Source: SLFT01 sp964493075
GTDB lineage: Bacteria > Hydrogenedentota > Hydrogenedentia > Hydrogenedentales > CAITNO01
Direction of reading: 5' to 3'
DNA length: 6,367 nucleotides
Assembly: GCA_964493075.1 (NCBI GenBank)
Contig: CAZBNU010000233.1
Span: forward strand, 1 to 6,367
Part shown: positions 1 through 6,367 of the stretch, piece after piece
How positions within the stretch are numbered: the first letter of the stretch is position 1
How the letters are laid out: every line of letters begins with the position of its first letter
The notes under the pieces: generated by a model
Databases searched by the model: none
What the model was told of the DNA's origin: nothing
What the model saw: the letters and a program-made list of their open reading frames with translations, nothing else
Made by a program: the position numbers and the translations under genes

Positions 1-3000
1 CGTTCACCAATACAGCATCTGCTGCGGGCGAAGATCCGAACGGCGATCCTGTGACTGGCGATGACGATGATACGGTGACTTCTTCCGCTGCTGCATCCAT
101 CAATGTGACCAAAACCGCCGATTCCGCATCGTATAGCGCCGTAGGTGAAACTATTGCCTATACCATCACCGTTGCGAACACGGGCACCGTGAGTATAGAT
201 GCACTTGCTGTCAGCGATACACTTGCAACCACAGGACCGACCTATGTGTCCGGCGACCTCGATACAGGCGGCGTATTGGATGTTGGCGAGACGTGGACGT
301 ACAGTGCCACGTATGACATCACCCAAGCCGACCTGGACGCAGGCGCATTCACCAATACGGTTGAAGTGACTGGAACGCCACCCTCTGGTCCGGATGTTAC
401 CGATAACGATGACGAGACCGTGAATGCGGATCAGACTTCCGGCGTTGAGGTTACGAAGACTGCATCAAGCATGACCTATTCCGCGGCAGGCCAGACCATT
501 ACCTACACGGTGGTTGTTACTAATACCGGCAATGTCACACTTACCGATGTTGCTGTTACAGACCCATTAACGGGCATGGATGAACTGATTGCCGTACTCG
601 CGCCTGGAATACCGCAGACCTTCATCACAACTTATGTGGTAACACAGGCAGATATGGACAATGGTTCCTTCACAAATATGGTTGAAGTAATTGGCACCCC
701 GCCTTCCGGTCCGGATGTTGCAGATACGGACGAAGAAACCGTGAATGCGGTGCAGTTGCCGGAGATTGCAATTACAAAGTCCGCCACTCAGGCGAGTTAT
801 GACGTGCCTGGCGACGTGATCTCCTATAACTTCGTCATCAGCAACATGGGCAACGTGACCCTGTACAATATCATGGTTGACGATCCTATGGCCGTGGTTT
901 CCGGCGGACCGCTGGCATCACTGGCGCCCGGTGAAACGGATAGCACAACCTTTACAGCGACCTACGTAATCACCCAGGCCGACATAGACACTGGAAGTTT
1001 TGCCAATATGGCGACTGTTTCCGCTGAAGATCAGAACGGCGATGTAACTGCTGAAGACGACACCGAAGTGATCTATGGTCCTGTTGCTGCGCCTTCACTG
1101 GCGCTTGTCAAAGTCGCCGACCCGATGACTTTCAATGCTGTGGGCGTTACCATCGGGTATACCTACCTTGTGACCAATAACGGCAACGTGACCCTTTATG
1201 GGCCATTTACAGTGACTGACGACCGGATTGCCCTGGTGGATTGCTCTTCCGCTCCCACGATGCTTGCGCCAGGTGAAGACTTTGCCTGCACGGGCAGCTA
1301 CGTTGTCAACCAGGCAGAGTTGGACGCTGGCGGTGTAACCAACATCGCTTATGTGTCCGGCGTTGACGGAGACGGAAACGACGTTGTCTCCAACACAGAC
1401 GAAGTAACTGCCAACGCCATTCAGAACCCCGCAATAAGCGTCGTGAAAAGCGGGGTACAGCCCTCGTATACGGCAGTTGGCGACGTGTTGAACTATGTAT
1501 TCACGGTAACCAATACGGGTAACGTGACGCTTTATGACGTATCCCTGTTCGACCCGCAGGCGATCGTTGAAGGCGGACCGATACCTGTCATGGCACCCGG
1601 CGAATCTGACACCGTGACCTTTACTGCCACTTATGTGATTACCCAGGCTGACATTGACGCTGGCACGTTTACAAATGTGGCTGTAGCATCAGGCATGGCG
1701 CCCAATGGCATCACCGTGGTGGAGGATAGCGACAGCGCGGTGCTTGCAGGGCCAGTTGCCGGGCCGTCTCTGGTAGTGGATAAGACGGCGGATGTTGCCA
1801 CATTCGACGCAATAGACCAGACCATTGTTTACTCTTACAATGTAGTCAACAACGGTAATGTTACGTTGTACGGGCCCTTTACCGTTTCGGATGACCGGAT
1901 TGATACGGTAGATTGCTCTACCGCACCGGCAACCCTTGCACCTGATGAAACATTCATTTGCACAGCTGTTTACACCATCACCCAGGCGGACGTGGATGCA
2001 GGACGTGTCGTCAATATCGCCACTGTAACCGGTTCGGATACTGACGGTAGCGATGTCACCTCGGAGCCGGATACGGAAACAGTTATAGCCGTTCAAAATC
2101 CCGGCATTGCGGTCCGAAAGACTTCTGATAGCGTCATTTTTTCTGCCGTTGGCGAGGTCATCACCTTTAGCATCACTATTCAGAACACTGGAAACGTGAC
2201 ATTGACAAACATTGCCGTAATCGATCCGTTGACGGGTCTCGACACGGTAATTGCGAATCTCGCACCCGGTGTGGTACAGGTCTATGAAGAAGCCTATACG
2301 ATAACCCAGGCTAATCTCGACGCTGGCAGTGTTGTGAATGCGGTGGCAGTAAGCGGCGAAGACCCGAATGGCGATCCCGTGGAAGATGAGGACGAAATAA
2401 CCGTACCCGCAAACAATGTGCCCGGATTGACCGTTACCAAGACAGCCAGTCCTGCAACGTATGATGCTGCCGGACAGGCAATCACCTATACCATTACGGT
2501 GGAGAATACCGGCAATGTGACCCTGACAGATATTACGGTTACAGACCCGCTAACGGGACTGAATGCATCCATAGCCGCCCTGCTTCCAGGCGAAGTGGAA
2601 ACCTACGCAGAAGTGTACACGGTTACTCAGGCTGATGTTGATGCAGGCGGTGTAGTGAATGCCGCAACGGCTGCGGGCACCACACCTGATGGTGAAACTG
2701 TTACCGACGATGACGAGATAACCGTGCCTGCAGATCAATTGCCCGGGCTTACCCTCATAAAAACGGCATCTCCTATGTCTTTCGTAGTAGTAGGCGAAGT
2801 AATCACATACACCATCACTGTAGAAAATACCGGTAATGTGACGCTAACCAACATTGCTGTCAACGACCCGCTGACCGGACTGAACCATGAGGCATTCAAC
2901 CTCGCGCCTGGTGAGATTCAGGCATTCACCACCACCTATACCATCACGCAGACGGACATGGATGCAGGCGGTGTGCTGAATACCGCCACCGGCGTTGGAA

Positions 3001-3891
3001 CCACGCCTGATGACGATACGGTTACTACCGAAGACGATGTGGATGTACCGGCGACTCAGTCGCCTTCAATAACTGTGGCCAAGACTGCAAGTCCATTGAC
3101 CTATTCCGATGTCGGTGATACAATCACGTATACCATTGTTGTGGAGAATACAGGCAATGTGACCCTCGTAAATGTTGTCGTGCGCGATCCGTTGACGGGA
3201 CTCAACGCAAGTATTGACGGTCTTGCCCCCGGAGAAATACAGACGTTTACCGAGACCTACGCTGTTTCTGCCACAGACATTACCGCAGGTGCCGTGCTGA
3301 ATACGGCAACCGCCTCCGGCGCAATCCTGGGCGGCGATATAGTGACAGGCACGGATGATGCCGCAGTTGACTTCGTAAGCAATGAAGGTGAATCTGAAGG
3401 CGAATCTGAAGGTGAATCTGAAGGTGAATCTGAAGGTGAATCTGAAGGTGAATCTGAAGGTGAATCTGNNNNNNNNNNNNNNNNNNNNNNNNNNNNNNNN
3501 NNNNNNNNNNNNNNNNNNNNNNNNNNNNNNNNNNNNNNNNNNNNNNNNNNNNNNNNNNNNNNNNNNNNAAGGCGAATCTGAAGGTGAGTCGCAGTGTGAA
3601 GGCGAAGAGACATTGTTGGAAATACTCACTTCAAACTTCGATGAGATAGACGTGGACGATGACGGTGCTTTGAGCATCTTGGAAATCCAGGCGTTCCTGC
3701 CGTGCTTCACCCAGCAGCAGCTGGTACTCTTCGACTTCGACAACGACGGGCTTGTTACGCAGCCTGAACTAGTTGGTGCTCCCGGCGGTTGCCGTCCCGG
3801 TCCTTGGTCGTGGCTCACAGTATTGATCGGCATCATTACTACGCTACTGGCCTCCCTGTTCGGCGTAGATGTCCGGCCAGGCAAAGGATAA
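1..3891 (+). CDS. Giant surface protein: DUF11/DUF7507-like repeat stalk, EGES linker, EF-hand pair, C-terminal membrane anchor (5' partial, spans assembly gap)
   Basis: The frame is open from the left edge (codons from position 3), and the first codons are already the end of a repeat (FTNTASAAGEDPNGDPV), so the true start and any signal peptide lie upstream. Ten full beta-sandwich repeats follow, each with a K-[TS] start, Y-[ST]-x-x-G, NTGNVTL, LAPGE, TQADxDAG and an acidic end. After about position 3384 come EGES repeats, then 100 N. Beyond the gap the protein resumes in another nominal frame: GESEGESQCEGEE, EF-hand loops DVDDDGALSILE (3649-3684) and DFDNDGLVTQPE (3733-3768), a Cys, a 19-residue hydrophobic segment WLTVLIGIITTLLASLFGV (3811-3867) and tail DVRPGKG. 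Stop TAA is at 3889-3891. Such repeats typically form extracellular stalks of secreted bacterial proteins; the EF loops have all calcium-ligand positions. The role (adhesin, coat or scaffold) cannot be told. Reading both sides as one gene is inference, but the shared repeat makes it strong. Confidence 0.88.
99..3383 (+). repeat. Array of ten tandem DUF11/DUF7507-like domain repeats
   Basis: Ten protein-level repeats start near positions 99, 444, 762, 1095, 1431, 1767, 2103, 2424, 2745 and 3066. The marker motif TQADxDAG recurs in each. Its spacing is 107 residues between repeats 1 and 2, 110-113 through repeats 3-6, 108 into repeat 7, then exactly 107 for repeats 7 to 10. The last repeat has a decayed marker (SATDITAG). 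Each repeat ends in an acidic stretch such as DDDDTV, DTDEETV or DDDEITV. DNA identity between repeats is moderate, with synonymous differences throughout, so most of the array is not a recent expansion. A partial repeat precedes position 99 and the array extends off the left edge. Confidence 0.88.
762..2102 (+). repeat. Duplicated two-domain super-repeat (A-B-A'-B')
   Basis: Repeats 3 and 5 share a variant with LY-[ND], SGGP/EGGP, APGE-[ST]-D and FTATYVITQADID. Repeats 4 and 6 share a different variant with TLYGPFTV-[TS]-DDRI, VDCS-[ST]-AP and a second Cys about 15 residues later. The array here therefore reads A-B (762-1430) then A'-B' (1431-2102), units of 669 and 672 nt. The flanking repeats 2 and 7-10 instead carry DPLTG at the equivalent place. 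This points to duplication of a two-domain block inside the gene. The assignment was made by eye on the protein sequence. Confidence 0.8.
3384..3591 (+). repeat. 12-nt tandem repeat (GAAGGTGAATCT) encoding EGES, interrupted by the N gap
   Basis: Seven complete 12-nt units run from 3384 to 3467, differing only by a T/C change in the second unit, and the next unit begins with g at 3468. After the gap the sequence resumes as aaggcgaatct (3569-3579) and a variant unit gaaggtgagtcg (3580-3591), before the unique sequence encoding QCEGEE. The unit encodes Glu-Gly-Glu-Ser, giving a highly acidic, flexible spacer between the domain stalk and the EF-hand/anchor module. The real copy number is unknown. 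Confidence 0.95.
3469..3568. other. Assembly gap of 100 N inside the EGES microsatellite
   Basis: There are exactly 100 N, the usual placeholder for a gap of unknown size. The left flank ends on the first base of a 12-nt unit and the right flank begins on the second base, so the flanks join perfectly in phase. A true gap that is a multiple of 12 nt (or zero) keeps the reading frame open through the whole gene. The apparent frameshift and premature stop at 3579-3581 are therefore artefacts of the placeholder length. Confidence 0.97.
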
Positions 3892-3900
3892 TGACCAACC

Positions 3901-3912
3901 GCGCGAAAGCGC
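3901..3912 (+). other. Small GNRA-tetraloop hairpin just after the surface-protein stop
   Basis: GCGC-GAAA-GCGC forms a perfect 4-bp stem with a GAAA tetraloop on the + strand, nine bases after the TAA at 3891. It has no U tract of its own. It may stabilise the mRNA 3' end or simply precede the main terminator hairpin; function is inferred from position only. Confidence 0.35.
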
Positions 3913-3925
3913 ATAGATAAAATGC

Positions 3926-3962
3926 ATATGGCCAGTCGTCAAGCAAAGACGGCTGGCCATAT
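3926..3962. terminator. Probable bidirectional intrinsic terminator between convergent genes
   Basis: Arms ATATGGCCAGTCGTC (3926-3940) and GACGGCTGGCCATAT (3948-3962) form a 15-bp stem with a single T-G wobble and a 7-base loop AAGCAAA. It lies 34 bases after the + strand stop (3891) and 27 bases after the - strand stop (3990). On the - strand the hairpin is followed by GCATTTTATC, and on the + strand by only a weak ATTTAG, so termination of the - strand operon has the better tail. Its position between converging genes supports dual use. Confidence 0.75.
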
Positions 3963-3989
3963 TTAGTACAAAAGAAATGAAAACTTGCG

Positions 3990-5096
3990 TTACAGGCTTT
4001 CCAGGGTTGAACGTATCTTTTTTTCCCTCGCTTCTACACTTTCGGTAAGTTTGAATTGTACCCTCGCACGATTCAGGTTCTGTTCATCATAGTGTGTTTT
4101 AAAATAAACATTGCCTGCAATGTAATCGGCAAAGAAACGCAACCCCAGTTCAAAGGCAATAAGCCTTATACCATCATAAAGATAGTGCCTGTCAGCGTCT
4201 GTCAGGAAAGAATCTGCATTTGCCATATACCCCTTGAGTATCGCCTCGCAGAGGTCTGTATCAAAATATACCTGCTTGAGGTCCATCGTTTCTTCCCCTG
4301 CAGGATTACAGCAAGAACGCAAACAGTCTCCAATATCATAATGGATCAGTCCGGGCTTGACCGTATCCAAATCAATGATACAGGTTCCTTTACCGGTAGC
4401 ATCATCAATCATGATATTCGATATCTTTGGGTCGCCATGAATGGGCCGTATCTGCAAATCGCCATTTTCCTTTGCATTTTCAAGAACATAACACCATTCG
4501 CGGCGCTTTTCGACAAAGCGGTGACACCGTTCTGCTTCAATGGAAGCATGAAGCCGTTCCTGTCCCTCTGCAGTCGCCAATGCCTCATCATATTTTTTCA
4601 GATATTTCGGCGTAATATGAAATCCTTCAAGGGTGTCATACAACAAAGCAATGTCCATATCACTGATCATTCGCTGGAAATGCCCCAGCACAAACCCTGC
4701 TTCGTAGGCATGTTCCACACCCTGCACCTGGCCGTACGAATGAGCGGAGGCAATGAGCGTAATGGCACGCCAAAAATCACCATCAGCATCAACCACAAAA
4801 TCATTTCCATCCTTGGCAGGAATAACACGGGGTAATTGCCAGATGCGATCTGATTTGTGCATTTCCGCTTCAATGCGCCGGTGTACGTGCTCGGTCAACA
4901 GGCGCATGTTTTTCATAATATACTCCGGACGCTCAAAAACGCGCCTATTGATACGCTGGAGAATAAAGCGTTCCTCCGAAAAAGTCGTCCTGAAAATGGC
5001 AAGATAGGTGTCGTTCACATTTCCCTCGCCCGTGTGCTGCACGGTGACTACCCGCCCTGCCACATCAAATTTCTGCGCTATCATCGCTGCTTTCAC
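3990..5096 (-). CDS. N-acetylhexosamine 1-kinase (NahK)-like phosphotransferase, APH/choline-kinase fold
   Basis: This 368-residue cytoplasmic protein has the layout of the aminoglycoside-phosphotransferase superfamily. It has a nucleotide loop with GEGNVNDTY (24-31), FILQRIN (44-50), the catalytic-loop motif HGDPKISN (220-227, base Asp222) and the metal-binding motif IDLDTVKPG (241-249). The C-terminal block GLRFFADYIAGNVYF (318-332), followed by YDEQNL and a basic helix, closely resembles Bifidobacterium NahK as I remember it (about 359 residues). NahK phosphorylates GlcNAc/GalNAc at C1 with ATP. Bifidobacterial NahK has HND where this protein has HGD, so the substrate may differ. The GTG start at 5096 has AAGGGA 10 bases upstream; an in-frame ATG at 5084 is the alternative. 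It follows the nitrilase gene by 33 nt on the same strand, so the two are probably cotranscribed. The family is clear; the substrate is inferred. Confidence 0.87.
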   Translation of the reverse strand: MKAAMIAQKFDVAGRVVTVQHTGEGNVNDTYLAIFRTTFSEERFILQRINRRVFERPEYIMKNMRLLTEHVHRRIEAEMHKSDRIWQLPRVIPAKDGNDFVVDADGDFWRAITLIASAHSYGQVQGVEHAYEAGFVLGHFQRMISDMDIALLYDTLEGFHITPKYLKKYDEALATAEGQERLHASIEAERCHRFVEKRREWCYVLENAKENGDLQIRPIHGDPKISNIMIDDATGKGTCIIDLDTVKPGLIHYDIGDCLRSCCNPAGEETMDLKQVYFDTDLCEAILKGYMANADSFLTDADRHYLYDGIRLIAFELGLRFFADYIAGNVYFKTHYDEQNLNRARVQFKLTESVEAREKKIRSTLESL

Positions 5097-5106
5097 TGTG
5101 CCATTT

Positions 5107-5112
5107 TCCCTT
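5107..5112 (-). promoter_or_regulatory. Ribosome binding site for the kinase gene
   Basis: AAGGGA on the - strand lies 10 bases before the GTG at 5096, favouring that start over the internal ATG at 5084, which has no clear purine-rich site. An out-of-frame ATG at 5104 sits only two bases from AAGGGA, too close for normal use, and ends after three codons in a TGA that overlaps the GTG. Confidence 0.55.
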
Positions 5113-5129
5113 CGTGTAAATAAATCGTT

Positions 5130-5996
5130 TCAGATGAGGTTTTTGTCGCAAGTATCCCTGAGTTCACGTACCATTTCCTTCCAGTACTTCCGCAGAAAGG
5201 GGGGGTGGACCATGCTTTCCAACAGATAACTGCGGTCCGCCTTTTGAAGTTGAAGTACGGCAGTAATCATTTCCTCCTGATAAAACCCGGCTTCGGCCAA
5301 AGGCAGACCATTTGGCTCCCGTATAAAAGAAGCGCCGCTGGAAGTTTGTTGTCCGTCAGGCGTTTGTCCGACAGTATTGGCCACGCAATGAAAAATATGG
5401 GTGCTTGGTCCTACAGGCAGTTGGGCACGTCCTGATGTCCGCTTCCAGGTTACCGCCTCTGTATCATCAGAGCTGCAGGAGGGCTGAAACAAAATCTGTG
5501 CACCTGCCATGGCGGGAATCCTATAGACTTCCGGATGCCTTCCATCCCTGCAGATTGCAAGGGTACACCAAATGCCATCAATCTGGAACAGAGATAGTTT
5601 TTTTCCCGCACGACAATACTTCTTTTCATCCACACCGGCCAGGTGTAGTTTTGCATATTCATGCGTGATTTTTCCATTGGGACTGATAACATGGGCTAGG
5701 TTGAGATAGCGGCCTGAATGCTTACGCAGAGTTCCCGCAATAACCCAGATATTGGCACTGGCAGCTGCTTCACAGGTGATACGCAATGCTTCCGTTACCT
5801 GCCTTGCATTAAGGTTTTTTACATATGGAAAAAAATAACTGGTAAGATTGGTTTCAGGAAAAACAACAACGCGACTTTTTTCCGTAGCCGCCCGCTGAAT
5901 ATATTCCAGTGTCTTCTCAAGATTGTATTCAATTGGTTTCGCCCAATGGAGTTGCACGCAGGATACCTGCAACGTTTCAGGACTTTTTTTGTTCAT
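5130..5996 (-). CDS. Nitrilase-superfamily carbon-nitrogen hydrolase (amidohydrolase)
   Basis: At 288 residues this protein has the usual length of a single-domain carbon-nitrogen hydrolase. The catalytic triad is visible: Glu48 in FPETNLT, Lys116 in YAKLHL and nucleophile Cys149 in AICRDGRHPE, with a further conserved-looking Glu124 in GVDEKKYCRAG. These enzymes hydrolyse non-peptide C-N bonds (amides, N-carbamoyl amines, nitriles) through a Cys thioester. CRDGRHPE in place of the commoner CYDxRFPE places it with amidase or carbamoyl-hydrolase-like branches rather than true nitrilases, but the substrate is not readable. There is no signal peptide, so it is cytoplasmic. The ATG start at 5996 is supported by AAGGTG seven bases upstream. 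It is first in the operon with the NahK-like kinase. Homopolymers of seven bases occur near both ends (A7 after the start codon, C7 at 5205-5199), yet the frame is intact. Confidence 0.88.
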   Translation of the reverse strand: MNKKSPETLQVSCVQLHWAKPIEYNLEKTLEYIQRAATEKSRVVVFPETNLTSYFFPYVKNLNARQVTEALRITCEAAASANIWVIAGTLRKHSGRYLNLAHVISPNGKITHEYAKLHLAGVDEKKYCRAGKKLSLFQIDGIWCTLAICRDGRHPEVYRIPAMAGAQILFQPSCSSDDTEAVTWKRTSGRAQLPVGPSTHIFHCVANTVGQTPDGQQTSSGASFIREPNGLPLAEAGFYQEEMITAVLQLQKADRSYLLESMVHPPFLRKYWKEMVRELRDTCDKNLI

Positions 5997-6003
5997 GACT
6001 ATT

Positions 6004-6009
6004 CACCTT
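6004..6009 (-). promoter_or_regulatory. Ribosome binding site for the nitrilase gene
   Basis: AAGGTG on the - strand is separated from the ATG at 5996 by seven bases (AATAGTC), a standard Shine-Dalgarno arrangement that fixes this start. Confidence 0.75.
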
Positions 6010-6041
6010 GTTAAAACTGCTCCAAATACTGTTCAATCGCA

Positions 6042-6070
6042 ATTATACATAGAATGCAAGCTGAAAGAGA
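6042..6070 (-). promoter_or_regulatory. Candidate sigma-70-type promoter for the nitrilase-kinase operon
   Basis: The - strand holds a perfect TATAAT at 6047-6042. The -35 side is poor: at a spacing of 16-18 the sequence is TTCTCTTT with no TTGACA likeness. Transcription would begin near 6035, giving a leader of roughly 40 bases with the RBS inside it. The match to the -10 and the position are good; the weak -35 suggests modest or activator-assisted expression. Confidence 0.5.
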
Positions 6071-6295
6071 ACTTCACCCTCCGCAACACTCGCGATGGGC
6101 GTCATCCACAACGCAAAATATTTTGTACATCGCGTTTGTGATTCAATAAGGCATAAGTGATGAAATTGCTACTGAAAAATCAACCGATTTATGCATAATT
6201 TGATTTATGGGCACCATATAAAGTAAACTTTTTGAGCGTCGCATCACTTCAAACCAACTATTACCTTTGTGGGCATTCGTATACATAAAAACCGT
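6048..6295. other. AT-rich divergent intergenic region, no gene seen
   Basis: The spacer between the nitrilase start and the tRNA is 299 bases in total (5997-6295), and nothing in it looks like a protein gene. It contains a perfect 10-bp palindrome TTATGCATAA (6189-6198). A + strand TATAAA (6217-6222) could be the -10 of a tRNA promoter with a leader of about 67 bases, but no good -35 stands 16-18 bases before it. No riboswitch or other RNA was recognised. Confidence 0.4.
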
Positions 6296-6367
6296 GGACG
6301 GGTAGCTCAGTTGGTAGAGCATCGGACTTTTAATCCGGTGGCCGCGGGTTCGAGCCCCGCCCCGTTC
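6296..6367 (+). tRNA. tRNA-Lys (anticodon TTT), 3' end cut by the window edge
   Basis: All four arms fold. The acceptor GGACGGG (6296-6302) pairs with CCCGTTC (6361-6367) with one G-T. The D arm is GCTC/GAGC around AGTTGGTA. The anticodon stem TCGGA/TCCGG encloses CTTTTAA with anticodon TTT at 6329-6331. The variable loop is TGGCC, and the T arm is GCGGG/CCCGC around TTCGAGC. Position 72 falls on the last base of the window, so the discriminator base and any encoded CCA lie outside. It decodes AAA/AAG as lysine. Confidence 0.95.

Noticed and set aside
3384..3591. CRISPR-like array from the regular 12-nt repeats
   Set aside because: The units are directly adjacent with no spacers, are in frame and encode EGES; it is a coding microsatellite.
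3382..3891. Separate EF-hand gene starting at the ATG at 3382
   Set aside because: That ATG is out of frame with the stalk and reads the repeat as KVNL; the frame only becomes sensible after the gap. The EF-hand part belongs to the upstream gene once the gap length is corrected.
3066..3914. Long open frames on the - strand opposite the surface-protein C terminus, including one through the N gap
   Set aside because: They exist because N codons contain no stops and the 12-nt repeat is stop-free in every frame used; their translations (e.g. repeated DSPS or RFTF) are antisense to a clearly coding repeat.
4056..4835. 259-codon + strand open frame opposite the kinase gene
   Set aside because: It has no family resemblance, its composition is rich in Ile/Cys/Phe as expected of an antisense shadow, and the - strand frame has strong NahK-like motifs.
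6095..6160. Possible 21-residue + strand peptide ORF starting ATGGGCGTC
   Set aside because: No ribosome binding site precedes it and no recognisable composition (no membrane segment or toxin-like pattern) supports it.
6189..6198. TTATGCATAA palindrome as a regulator operator
   Set aside because: A single 10-bp AT-rich palindrome with no second copy and no adjacent regulator gene; too weak to call an operator.
6296..6367. tRNA-Lys as an integration (att) site for a mobile element
   Set aside because: No integrase gene and no repeated copy of the tRNA 3' end is present in the window; the gene's downstream side lies outside it.

Overview
The window is bacterial and comes from a draft or metagenome-style assembly, shown by a run of exactly 100 N. 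It carries one very long surface-protein gene on the + strand (open at the left edge), a compact two-gene unit on the - strand, and a tRNA-Lys gene cut by the right edge. The phylum cannot be fixed from sequence alone. The combination of a long beta-sandwich repeat stalk, an (EGES)n spacer, an EF-hand pair and a C-terminal membrane anchor is reminiscent of large surface proteins in Lentisphaerae/Hydrogenedentes-type genomes. That is a recollection, not a search result.

Layout. Positions 1-3891 (+): the C-terminal part of a giant protein with ten complete DUF11/DUF7507-like repeats of about 107-113 residues plus the tail of an eleventh. These are followed by a 12-nt (EGES) microsatellite interrupted by the N gap, two canonical EF-hand loops, a single hydrophobic segment and a short tail. 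The frame appears to break at the gap, but both flanks are the same 12-nt repeat, and the placeholder length (100, not a multiple of 3) explains the shift. Positions 3892-3989: convergent intergenic region with a strong 15-bp hairpin that probably terminates both strands. Positions 5996-3990 (-): a nitrilase-superfamily amidohydrolase followed 33 nt later by an N-acetylhexosamine 1-kinase (NahK)-like phosphotransferase, very likely one operon. Positions 5997-6295: divergent spacer holding a good -10 box for that operon. Positions 6296-6367 (+): tRNA-Lys(TTT), complete except for the discriminator base.

The surface protein is best read as a rigid extracellular stalk anchored at its C terminus, with adhesive or structural function unknown. 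The two enzymes look cytoplasmic and may act on an amide- or amino-sugar-type substrate; this is inferred from their pairing only. Nothing suggests that the surface protein and the enzyme operon act together: they are convergent and separated by a terminator. I see no CRISPR array, insertion sequence or defence system. The most notable material is the repeat architecture and C-terminal module of the surface protein, and the unusual nitrilase/sugar-kinase pair.
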